64,000 nucleotides of DNA from an uncultured bacterium (GTDB taxonomy: Bacteria; Gemmatimonadota; Gemmatimonadetes; Longimicrobiales; RSA9), in NCBI GenBank assembly GCA_937889645.1, contig CALBZE010000131.1:34751-98750 (forward strand), written 5' to 3'. The translations under genes and the position numbers were made by a program. The notes beneath the pieces were generated by a model, which searched no databases, was not told where the DNA came from, and saw only the letters and a program-made list of their open reading frames with translations. Below, in pieces: positions 34,471 through 42,543 of this stretch. The number at the start of each line of letters is the position of its first letter. The stretch's first letter is position 1.

Positions 34471-36576
34471 ATGGCAGCCGCTAAGGAGTACCATACGGAG
34501 CAGATTCGAAACGTCGTATTTCTGGGTCACGGCGGCTCGGGAAAGACCACGCTGGTCGATGCCCTCGCGTTCGTTACCGGATCGTCGCGGCGGCACGGAA
34601 ACGTTCGGGACGGCACGGCCCTCACCATGTACACGGATGAAGAGATCGCGCACGGGATATCGATGCAGACCTCCCTGGCGATCGCCGAGTGGATGAACAC
34701 GAAGCTGAACCTGCTCGACACACCGGGCTACCTGGATTTCACAGGGGAGGCGCTAGCCGCCACGAGGGTCGCGGACGGCGCCGTGATAGTCCTCGGCGCC
34801 GCGCACGGAGTCGAAGTAGGGACGGAGAAGGTCTGGGAATACTGCGAAGCACGCGGGATTCCCAGATTCTTTTTTGTGTCCATGATGGACAAGGAGCACG
34901 CCGACTTCGACAAGGTCTACGAGGAAATCAAGTCGACGCTGACCGATCGGGTCATTCCGGTCGAGATCCCGATCGGCGCGGCGTCCAGCTTCCGCGGGAT
35001 CATCAACCTCTTCAGCGGCCGGGCGCACATCTACAAGCCGGACACGACCACGGGCGAGTACGACGAGACGGATATCCCCCCCGAGAAGCGTGAGAAGTTC
35101 GAGCGCTGGCGCACGGAGCTGTTCGAGACGATCGCGGCGACGGACGACACGCTCCTGGAGAAGTACCTGGAGGGCGGCGAGATCGACCGCGAGCAGGCGC
35201 TCGAGGCGATGAAGGCGGCCATGCTGCGCGGCGAGATGTTCCCGCTCTTCTGCGGCGCCCCGGAGAAGACGTGGGGCACGCGCGCGCTGCTCAACAAGCT
35301 GGTCGAGCTGATGCCGAATCCGGCGGAGGCGCGGCGGGAGCAGGCGCAGCGGCCGGGGATCGACCAGATCGTCGAGCTCCGAGCCGAGGACGACGGCCCC
35401 CTCGCCGCGCTCGTCTTCAAGACGACGACGGAGCCCCACGTCGGCGAGCTCTCGTACTTCCGGATCTTCAGCGGCTCGATCGAGAACGGGGAGGAGGTCT
35501 GGAACGCGAATCGGGAGACGTCGGAGAAGCTGGCGCACCTGGCGATCGCGCAGGGGAAGGAGCGCCTCGAGGTGCCGCGCCTCCACGCCGGCGACATCGG
35601 CGTCGTCGCGAAGCTGAAGGGCACGCACACCAACGACACGCTCACGGACGCGGAGCGGCCGCTGATCGTCGAGCCGATCCGGTTCCCGGAGCCCGACATC
35701 GCGACGGCGATCCGCGCGGCGACCCGTGCCGACGAGGACCGGCTCGGCAACGGGCTGACCAAGCTGCACGAGGAGGATCCCACCTTCCACAGCGCCTACG
35801 ACCCGGAGCTGCGGCAGACGATCGTCCGCGGGCTCGGCGAGCTGCACCTCGAGGTCCAGCTCGAGCGGCTCAAGCGCAAGTTCGGCGTCACGGTCGAGAC
35901 CGAGCAGCCGAAGATCCCGTACCGCGAGACGATCAAGGCGACCGCGGAAGGGCAGGGGAAGTACAAGAAGCAGAGCGGCGGACGCGGCCAGTACGGTGAC
36001 TGCTGGATCCGCCTCAAGCCGCTCCCCCGCGGCGGCGGTTACCGCTTCGTCGACTCGATCGTCGGCGGCGTGATCCCCGGGAAGTTCATCCCGTCGGTAG
36101 ACAAGGGGGTGCAGGAGGCGGCGCGGCGCGGGATCCTGGCCGGCTTCCCCGTCGTCGACTTCGAGTGCGAGTGCTACGACGGCTCGTACCACACGGTCGA
36201 CTCGAGCGACGTCGCGTTCCAGGTCGCCGGCTCGCTGGCGTTCCAGAAGGTGGCTGCCCAGGCGAACCCCGTGCTCCTCGAGCCGATCATGGAGGTCGAG
36301 GTGCTCACGCCCGAGGAGTTCATGGGCGACGTGATCGGGGACTTGAACCAGCGCCGCGGGAAGATCCTCGGCATGGAGCCGGAGGGGAAGAAGACGCGGA
36401 TCCGGGCCTTGGTGCCGCAGGCCGAGCTGTACAAGTATGCGACTTCGCTGCGCTCGCTCACCCAGGGCCGCGCGGCGCACACGCGCAGGTTCCACGGATA
36501 CGAGGAGGTCCCGGGCCACGTCGCCCAGAAGGTCATCGAGGCGGCGAAGGCCGAGAGGGAGGAGGTGCACGCGTGA
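34471..36576 (+). CDS. elongation factor G-like GTPase (EF-G2 type)
   Basis: A 701-residue translational GTPase with the full five-domain EF-G layout: G domain (about 10-275), domain II (about 310-395), III, IV (about 475-600, PYRETIKA to GGRGQYGD) and V. The G motifs depart from housekeeping EF-G: G1 is GHGGSGKT (19-26), G3 is DTPGY with Tyr87 where EF-G has the catalytic His, and the G4 position reads SMMD (137-140) rather than NKxD. These features point to an EF-G paralogue of the EF-G2 class, whose role in ribosome function is unclear, rather than the essential fusA product. It overlaps the DinB start by one base. Confidence 0.88.
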   Translation: MAAAKEYHTEQIRNVVFLGHGGSGKTTLVDALAFVTGSSRRHGNVRDGTALTMYTDEEIAHGISMQTSLAIAEWMNTKLNLLDTPGYLDFTGEALAATRVADGAVIVLGAAHGVEVGTEKVWEYCEARGIPRFFFVSMMDKEHADFDKVYEEIKSTLTDRVIPVEIPIGAASSFRGIINLFSGRAHIYKPDTTTGEYDETDIPPEKREKFERWRTELFETIAATDDTLLEKYLEGGEIDREQALEAMKAAMLRGEMFPLFCGAPEKTWGTRALLNKLVELMPNPAEARREQAQRPGIDQIVELRAEDDGPLAALVFKTTTEPHVGELSYFRIFSGSIENGEEVWNANRETSEKLAHLAIAQGKERLEVPRLHAGDIGVVAKLKGTHTNDTLTDAERPLIVEPIRFPEPDIATAIRAATRADEDRLGNGLTKLHEEDPTFHSAYDPELRQTIVRGLGELHLEVQLERLKRKFGVTVETEQPKIPYRETIKATAEGQGKYKKQSGGRGQYGDCWIRLKPLPRGGGYRFVDSIVGGVIPGKFIPSVDKGVQEAARRGILAGFPVVDFECECYDGSYHTVDSSDVAFQVAGSLAFQKVAAQANPVLLEPIMEVEVLTPEEFMGDVIGDLNQRRGKILGMEPEGKKTRIRALVPQAELYKYATSLRSLTQGRAAHTRRFHGYEEVPGHVAQKVIEAAKAEREEVHA

Positions 36577-37166
36577 TGTCCGCATCGCTCGACATGGAAC
36601 CGGGCGCGCTCGCGCCCGAACTCCGCGACCTGTCGGACCAGCTCGAAGCGATCCGCCGCGACGCGCAGGCGCTCGTGGAGGGGTTGCGCTCCGACCAGCT
36701 CGCCTGGCGGCCGGCGCCGGGCCGGTGGTCGATCGCGGAGTGCCTGGAACACCTCAGCCGGACGGCCGAGACGATGATGCCGGGGATCGACGCGGCGATC
36801 GCGGACGCGCGGGCGCGCGGGCTGACGCGCCGCGCGCCGTATCGGCCCGGGATCCTCGAGCGGTTCGTGCTGAAGGGGACGGAGCCTCCGCCGAAGGCGA
36901 AGATGAAGGCGGGGAAGACGCTTGCGCCCGCCACCGACCTCGATCCGGCGGCCGCCGTGGCTCGTTTCTTCGACTTCCAGGACGAGCTCGCACGGCGCAT
37001 CGCAGCGTCGAACGACCTGGACTTGAGTCGTATCAAGGCCCCTTCGCCGGTCGTGTCGTGGCTGCGGTACCGGCTCGGGTTCGCATTCCACTTCTGTCTG
37101 GCCCACGAGCGCCGGCATCTGTGGCAGGCGTGGCAGGTGAGGCGGGCGGAGGGGGTTCCGGGGTAA
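36576..37166 (+). CDS. DinB family protein
   Basis: A 196-residue four-helix-bundle protein of the DinB/YfiT superfamily. Putative metal-binding histidines sit in ECLEHLSRTAE (about 55) and CLAHERRHLWQAW (about 175-180), and the conserved RPAPGRWSIAECLEHL opening is present. Members include thiol-S-transferases and stress proteins; the substrate here is unknown. Its start overlaps the EF-G-like stop (TGATG). Confidence 0.88.
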   Translation: MSASLDMEPGALAPELRDLSDQLEAIRRDAQALVEGLRSDQLAWRPAPGRWSIAECLEHLSRTAETMMPGIDAAIADARARGLTRRAPYRPGILERFVLKGTEPPPKAKMKAGKTLAPATDLDPAAAVARFFDFQDELARRIAASNDLDLSRIKAPSPVVSWLRYRLGFAFHFCLAHERRHLWQAWQVRRAEGVPG

Positions 37167-37314
37167 GGGTGCGGCTCCCCGGTGAGGGTGTGGTAAGGAA
37201 GACGGATGGATCGAGCGACGTGGGGGCCGGCTGGGATGTGCTCCCGCGCGGTCGGTCGAGCAGGTGCCCCGGGCCCGGATTATCGCCGCCGTCCCGGAGC
37301 GGGTGAGGTGAGGC

Positions 37315-37342
37315 GGCGCGGCCGTGCGAGCACGGCCGCGCC
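37315..37342. terminator. bidirectional terminator palindrome
   Basis: A perfect 13-base-pair stem (arms 37315-37327 and 37330-37342, loop GA) lies between convergent genes. A short TTTT at 37352-37355 follows on the plus strand. Confidence 0.65.
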
Positions 37343-37354
37343 TCCCGCGCCTTT

Positions 37355-39061
37355 TCACCAGCTCCGCATCTTCTCGAGCACCGTGTACTGCGGCCGGATG
37401 TCGACCGGTACGTCGCCGAGCCGGTCGAGCGCGGCCCGCATCTCCGGGCGCATCGTGCCGTAGCGCTCGAGGAGCGCGGCGGCCTTCTCGTACGACCCCT
37501 CGGCCTGGAGCGTGAGCAGCTCGCGGGCGAGGTCGCGGTTGGCGCGGACCAGCCGGTCGTAGTCCGCCGTGAAGACGCCCGTTTCCGCGTCGTGCGTGAT
37601 GGCGCCCTTCTCGACGAAGTAGTTGAACTGGATCAGCGCCGACTTGCCGTGCGCCTCGTTCGCGCCGAAGCGGACCGAGCGGAACAGGTCGGCGAAGTGG
37701 CCGAGGAAGGCGCGCCGCACGAAGTCCGCGTCGTACAGCCCGCGCTGGGCGAGGACCGTCAGGCTGTGCAGCCCCGTCACGTCCGCCTTGGCCTCCTCGA
37801 TCGCCGAGTAGTGCTCGCGTAGCGCCTGGTTGACCGTCGTCCGCTCGCCGGACCGGAGCGTGATCGTGCCCGGGCCGAGGCCGTGCGCCAGCTCATGCAT
37901 GAGCACGTTGATGAACCACGGCTGGAACTCCAGCGCGCCGGTGACCTCCGGCGCGAGCACGGCGCTCGCGATCGGCGTCAGGATCTGCTCGAACTTCGCG
38001 CGCATGACGTTGCGCAGCATCACCTTCTTCGAGCCTTTCGCCTCGCGGACCCGCTCGTCGTTCGGCAGGTTGAAGGCGATCGTCTGGACGCCCGCGCGCG
38101 TGTCGCCCGCGGTGTAGACGACGTCGACCACGCGGATCGGGCTCTCGAAGCCGCGGTCCAGGTTCTTGTGGCGGTCCTCGATCGGGAGCGCCTGCTCGAG
38201 GTCGCGCATGAGCCCCTTGAGGCGCGCGAGCTCCTCGCTCGCCGCCGCGTCGGCCACGGTGATGAAGCTCTCGAACGCGGCCTTGTACCCCATCAGCCGG
38301 TCCTCGTAGACCTCGTACGGCCCGATCGTCGGCTCGATCCGGCTGTCCAGGTCCATCCACGCCATGTCGCTCTCGAAGTAATTGTCCGAGAGGAACGCGG
38401 CCGCGCGGCTCTCGAGGTAGCGCTTGAGCGACTCGTTCTGCGACAGCGCGGCCGCCTCCCGCAGCAGCCTCGCCGCCCGCTCGAGCCGGTCGCGGTACGC
38501 CGCCGAGTACGGGACCGCGATCAGGTTCCCCTTGTCGCGGCGGATCACGGAGAAGTAGCCCGTGAAATTCTGCCGGTCCTCGGGGTGCGAGCGGAGCCAC
38601 GCCTCGAACTCCTCGCGCGTGAGCTCCGCGGGGTAGTAGCCCGCGCCCTCGGGCTTCGGACCGACGTTCAGGAACGGCTCGTCGTGGTTCAGCCGGTCCC
38701 ACGGGCCGACCATGATGTCGAAGTACGCGAGCGCCGCGTCGCGACCCGCTCCGCGCTGCTTCTCGAGCTGGGCCCGCCACTCCGGGTTCTTCGGCGAGAC
38801 CTGGACCGTAAACAGCTCGTGCATGATGTCCGAGGCCTCGACGAGCTTGACGAGCACCTCGCGCTCCCACGGCTCGAGGACCGCGTCGTCGAAGTCGATC
38901 CTGGCGGGCGCGAACTGCGCGACCCGCGCCTCTAGCGCTTCGGGCGTGACCCCCTCTGCGAGCATGGCGATCGGTGCGTCCTCCCCCGTTCCGGCGGCAC
39001 CGCACCCGGCCGCGACCGCGGCCGCCATGAGGATGGCCGGCGCCGTGTTTCTGTGTGTCAT
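37355..39061 (-). CDS. dipeptidyl-peptidase III-like (M49) zinc lipoprotein
   Basis: A 568-residue protein with a lipobox (VAAGC, Cys20), so it is probably an envelope-anchored lipoprotein. The C-terminal half matches the M49 family: zinc motif HELAH at 389-393 followed by EEAKAD at 422-427 carrying the third ligand, and the region FNLPNDERVREAKGSKKVML. Classical M49 peptidases have a six-residue HExxxH; here it is the five-residue HExxH, reported for a minority of bacterial members. It would remove dipeptides from N-termini of peptides. GGAGG precedes the ATG at 39061. Confidence 0.8.
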   Translation of the reverse strand: MTHRNTAPAILMAAAVAAGCGAAGTGEDAPIAMLAEGVTPEALEARVAQFAPARIDFDDAVLEPWEREVLVKLVEASDIMHELFTVQVSPKNPEWRAQLEKQRGAGRDAALAYFDIMVGPWDRLNHDEPFLNVGPKPEGAGYYPAELTREEFEAWLRSHPEDRQNFTGYFSVIRRDKGNLIAVPYSAAYRDRLERAARLLREAAALSQNESLKRYLESRAAAFLSDNYFESDMAWMDLDSRIEPTIGPYEVYEDRLMGYKAAFESFITVADAAASEELARLKGLMRDLEQALPIEDRHKNLDRGFESPIRVVDVVYTAGDTRAGVQTIAFNLPNDERVREAKGSKKVMLRNVMRAKFEQILTPIASAVLAPEVTGALEFQPWFINVLMHELAHGLGPGTITLRSGERTTVNQALREHYSAIEEAKADVTGLHSLTVLAQRGLYDADFVRRAFLGHFADLFRSVRFGANEAHGKSALIQFNYFVEKGAITHDAETGVFTADYDRLVRANRDLARELLTLQAEGSYEKAAALLERYGTMRPEMRAALDRLGDVPVDIRPQYTVLEKMRSW

Positions 39062-39234
39062 GTTCGACCTCCGCTCTCCGGTGGACCTTCTCCGCTGGCC
39101 AACGATACCGAGTATGCCCTTGCGGCGCCAGTCGTTCCGACTGCGGGTGCGGTCCTTGCGCCTCGGCTCCGAGGGTTGCGGCAGGACACCGGATCGCGCT
39201 ATTCTGGCCCGCCCGCTCCTGGCGAGGGTTAGAC

Positions 39235-40002
39235 TTGTTTCCGCTTCGCGACGAGAACCCGACCGAGCTGACCCCCTTCTTCACCGTAGCGCTCATCGCG
39301 ATCAACGTGATCGTGTGGGTCTACGTGCAGGGGGCGGGGATGTCGGAAAGCACGCTCCTCGACTCGGTCTGCCGCTACGGTGTGATCCCCGCGGAGCTGA
39401 CCGGGCGGACCGACGGCTATATGGGCGTCCAGCTCGCGCCGGGCGTGCCGTGCCGGTTCGACGGCCTGCGCTGGAGCAGCGTGCTGACCAGCATGTTCCT
39501 GCACGGGAGCTGGCTGCACCTGATCGGGAACATGTGGTTCCTCTGGGTCTTCGGGAACAACATCGAAGACTCGATGGGCCACCTCCGGTACCTGGTCTTC
39601 TACCTCCTGGCCGGGGTCGCCGCGGCCGGCGCGCACATCTGGACCGCGCCGGATTCGCCGGTGCCGACGATCGGGGCGTCCGGCGCGGTCAGCGGGATCA
39701 TGGGCGCCTACCTCGTGCTCTACCCGCGCGTCCGGATCCACACGCTCTTCGTCATCCTGGTCTTCATTCGGATCATCCCGGTGCCGGCGTGGCTGGTCCT
39801 GGGGCAGTGGTTCCTGCTCCAGTTCCTGTACGGTGCGACGATCCCCACGACGGGCGGCGGCGTGGCGTTCTGGGCGCACGTCGGCGGCTTCGTGGCAGGC
39901 GTCGCGCTGATCAAGGTGTTCGAGAAGCCCCGTCTGGTGCGCGCGAAGAAGCGGCACGTGCGGCTGGGGCGGCGTCAGGTCGAGGAGGAAGAGTGGTGGT
40001 GA
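39235..40002 (+). CDS. rhomboid family intramembrane serine protease
   Basis: A 255-residue membrane protein. The catalytic pair is Ser149 in TIGASGAVSGIMGAY and His215 in FWAHVGGFVAG. His95/Asn99 in HLIGNMWFLWVFG line the active site, and FLHGSWLHL is typical. An extended first loop (about 35-80) contains two cysteines (46 and 73). The start is TTG at 39235, after GCGAGGG. It is the second rhomboid in the window and differs from the first in loop and tail. It is divergent from the M49 lipoprotein. Confidence 0.88.
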   Translation: MFPLRDENPTELTPFFTVALIAINVIVWVYVQGAGMSESTLLDSVCRYGVIPAELTGRTDGYMGVQLAPGVPCRFDGLRWSSVLTSMFLHGSWLHLIGNMWFLWVFGNNIEDSMGHLRYLVFYLLAGVAAAGAHIWTAPDSPVPTIGASGAVSGIMGAYLVLYPRVRIHTLFVILVFIRIIPVPAWLVLGQWFLLQFLYGATIPTTGGGVAFWAHVGGFVAGVALIKVFEKPRLVRAKKRHVRLGRRQVEEEEWW

Positions 40003-40059
40003 CCCGGTCGCGATAGCGGCGCCGGGTCTCGACGGAGTCCGAGGAAGGACGGAATCGGG

Positions 40060-41637
40060 ATGACGAAGTCCAGGAGGCATTGGGGCGCGGGCGCGATCGT
40101 GCTCCTCTCGATGGTGCTCATGGGCGCGGGGATGGCCCGGGCGTGGTCGGAGGGCGCGGCGGAGGACGGCGCGCGCGCAGCGATCGAGGAGGCGACGGCA
40201 TTGCCGGAGGCGATCCCGGGCGTCGAGGCCGCCGGGGCGCAGGAAGAGGCGGCGCAGAACCAGGGCACCACGCTCGCATCGACCCGCGAATCCGTGGACA
40301 CGCCCTGGCACGCGCGGCTGGTCTCGCTCCTGGGCCTCGTGGTCATGCTGGCGATCGCGTGGCTGCTGAGCACGGACCGCCGCGTGATCCAATGGCGGGT
40401 CGTGCTCTGGGGGACCGCGCTCCAGTTCGTCTTCGCGCTGCTCATCCTCCGGACGGCCGCGGGCGCGGCGGCGTTCCAGGCGATCAACGACGTCATTGTC
40501 GCACTCCTCGGCTTCACCGTCGAGGGCGCGCGCTTCCTCTTCGGCAACCTGGTAGACAGTTCGGTGCCGGTCGTGCCGACGGAGGGCACTGCGCCCTCCG
40601 GCACCGGGCTCGTGGCGAACACGGGCGCGTTCTTCGCCTTCAACGTCCTGCCCACGATCATCTTCTTCTCGTCGCTCATGACGGTCCTGTACTACCTGGG
40701 CGTCATGCAGGCGATCGTGAAGGGCGTGGCGTGGGTGATGCTGCGGACGCTGCGGACTTCCGGCGCGGAGACGCTCTCCGCCGCGGCGAACATCTTCGTC
40801 GGCCAGACGGAGGCGCCGCTCCTGATCAAGCCGTACGTGGCGAGCATGACGATGTCCGAGCTGATGGCCGTCATGACGGCCGGCTTCGCGACCGTCGCGG
40901 GCGGCGTCATGGCCGCGTACGTCGGGATGCTCGTCGCTTACTTCCCGGACATCGCCGGGCACCTGGTCGCGGCGAGCGTGATGTCCGCGCCGGCGGCGCT
41001 CGTGATCGCCAAGCTCATGGTCCCGGAGTCCGAGGAGCCGGTCACGCGCGGTACACTGAAGATCGAGATCGAGAACCCGGACGCGAACGTGATCGACGCG
41101 GCCGCCCGCGGCGCCGGCGAGGGGCTCACCCTCGCCCTCAACGTCGGCGCCATGCTCCTCGCCTTCATCGCGCTGATCGCGCTCGTCAACGCGCTGCTCG
41201 GCTGGTTCGGCGACACGACCCACCTCACGGATCTGCTGCGCGGCTGGGGCTGGCTCGCCGACGGCCAGCGCCTTACCCTGGAGGCGGTGTTCGGTTGGCT
41301 GCTCGCTCCGCTGGCGTGGATCATGGGCGTGCCGTGGGAGGATGCGACGACGGTCGGCTCGATCCTCGGCGTCAAGACAGTGCTGAACGAGTTCGTCGCC
41401 TATCTCCAACTCTCGTCGCTCCTCGCGGATGGCGCGCTCTCGCCGCGGTCGGTCGTGATCGCGACCTACGCGCTGTGCGGGTTCGCGAACTTCAGCTCGA
41501 TCGCGATCCAGATCGGCGGGATCGGGGGGATCGCGCCGTCGCGGCGCAGCGACCTGTCGCGGATCGGGCTCAGGGCGATGATCGGCGGCACGCTCGCGGC
41601 GTTCATGACGGCCACGGTCGCGGGAATGCTGATATGA
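40060..41637 (+). CDS. nupC: concentrative nucleoside transporter (NupC/CNT family)
   Basis: A 525-residue inner-membrane protein. After a 70-residue N-terminal extension with its own hydrophobic segment (about 10-27) come the CNT helices. Signatures are AFNVLPTIIFFSSLMTVLYYLGVMQ, GQTEAPLLIKPYV (nucleoside and cation site), LMAVMTAGFATVAGGVMAAYV and LCGFANFSSIAIQIGGIG. It imports nucleosides with H+ or Na+. Overlap with the purine nucleoside phosphorylase start shows transport and breakdown are coupled. Confidence 0.92.
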   Translation: MTKSRRHWGAGAIVLLSMVLMGAGMARAWSEGAAEDGARAAIEEATALPEAIPGVEAAGAQEEAAQNQGTTLASTRESVDTPWHARLVSLLGLVVMLAIAWLLSTDRRVIQWRVVLWGTALQFVFALLILRTAAGAAAFQAINDVIVALLGFTVEGARFLFGNLVDSSVPVVPTEGTAPSGTGLVANTGAFFAFNVLPTIIFFSSLMTVLYYLGVMQAIVKGVAWVMLRTLRTSGAETLSAAANIFVGQTEAPLLIKPYVASMTMSELMAVMTAGFATVAGGVMAAYVGMLVAYFPDIAGHLVAASVMSAPAALVIAKLMVPESEEPVTRGTLKIEIENPDANVIDAAARGAGEGLTLALNVGAMLLAFIALIALVNALLGWFGDTTHLTDLLRGWGWLADGQRLTLEAVFGWLLAPLAWIMGVPWEDATTVGSILGVKTVLNEFVAYLQLSSLLADGALSPRSVVIATYALCGFANFSSIAIQIGGIGGIAPSRRSDLSRIGLRAMIGGTLAAFMTATVAGMLI

Positions 41638-42464
41638 ACCTGACGGAGACGCTGGCCTACCTGCACGAGCGGGTCACGAGGCGGCCGAGGGTGATGCTCA
41701 TCCTCGGCTCGGGCCTCGGCCCGCTCGCCGACGAGCTCGAGGATGCGGTACGCATCCCGTACGCCGAGATCCCCGGCTTCGCGCGCGCGACCGCCGAGGG
41801 GCACAAGGGCGTGTTCGTGGCGGGCACGCTCGAGGGCGTCGAGTGCCTGGCGCTCCAAGGGCGCTACCACCTCTACGAGGGGCATCCGCCGGAGGCGATC
41901 ACGCTCCCCGTCCGGGCCGGCGCGGCGCTCGGCGCTCGCACGCTGATCGTGACCAACGCGGCCGGCGGGCTCGATCCGTCGTTCCGCGCCGGCGACCTGA
42001 TGATCATCCAGGACCACATCAACCTGATGTTCCGCAACCCGCTCATCGGGCCGGCACTGGACGGCGAGGCGCGGTTCCCGGACATGTCGGAGCCGTACGA
42101 TGCCGAGCTGCGCCAGATCGCCGAGGAGGTCGCGAGCGAGCGGGGGATCCGCGTGGTGCGAGGCGTCTACGCCGCGTTGAGCGGGCCGAGCTACGAGACG
42201 CCCGCGGAGATTCGCATGCTGCGACGCTTCGGCGCCGATGCCGTGGGGATGAGCACCGTGCCCGAGGTCCTCGTCGCTCGGGCGTTGGGGATCCGCGTCC
42301 TGGGGGTCTCGCTCATCACGAACCCCGCGGCCGGGCTGTCGGCCGAGCCGCTGTCGCACGAGGAGGTGCTCCAGGCCGGGATCGCGGCCGCCGGGCGGTT
42401 CGCTTCCCTCGTCCGGGGCGTGCTCCTCCGCCTCGGCACGATGCCGGACGTCGAGGTCGTCTGA
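41634..42464 (+). CDS. punA: purine nucleoside phosphorylase
   Basis: A 276-residue trimeric-type PNP, cleaving inosine/guanosine with phosphate to base and ribose-1-phosphate. Signatures are LILGSGLGPLADEL, GRYHLYEGHPPEAITLPVR, VTNAAGGLDPSFRAGDLMIIQDHIN, GPSYETPAEIRMLRRFGADAVGMSTVPEV and the active-site ITNPAAGL (Asn at the purine site). Length matches the family. Its ATG overlaps the transporter stop by four bases. Confidence 0.95.
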   Translation: MNLTETLAYLHERVTRRPRVMLILGSGLGPLADELEDAVRIPYAEIPGFARATAEGHKGVFVAGTLEGVECLALQGRYHLYEGHPPEAITLPVRAGAALGARTLIVTNAAGGLDPSFRAGDLMIIQDHINLMFRNPLIGPALDGEARFPDMSEPYDAELRQIAEEVASERGIRVVRGVYAALSGPSYETPAEIRMLRRFGADAVGMSTVPEVLVARALGIRVLGVSLITNPAAGLSAEPLSHEEVLQAGIAAAGRFASLVRGVLLRLGTMPDVEVV

Positions 42465-42543
42465 CGCTCGAGACTTGATATCCGACGTCGATGCCCCAAA
42501 TTTCCCGACCCTCTCCCCAACGATTCTTCCAGCAGGAGATCGC

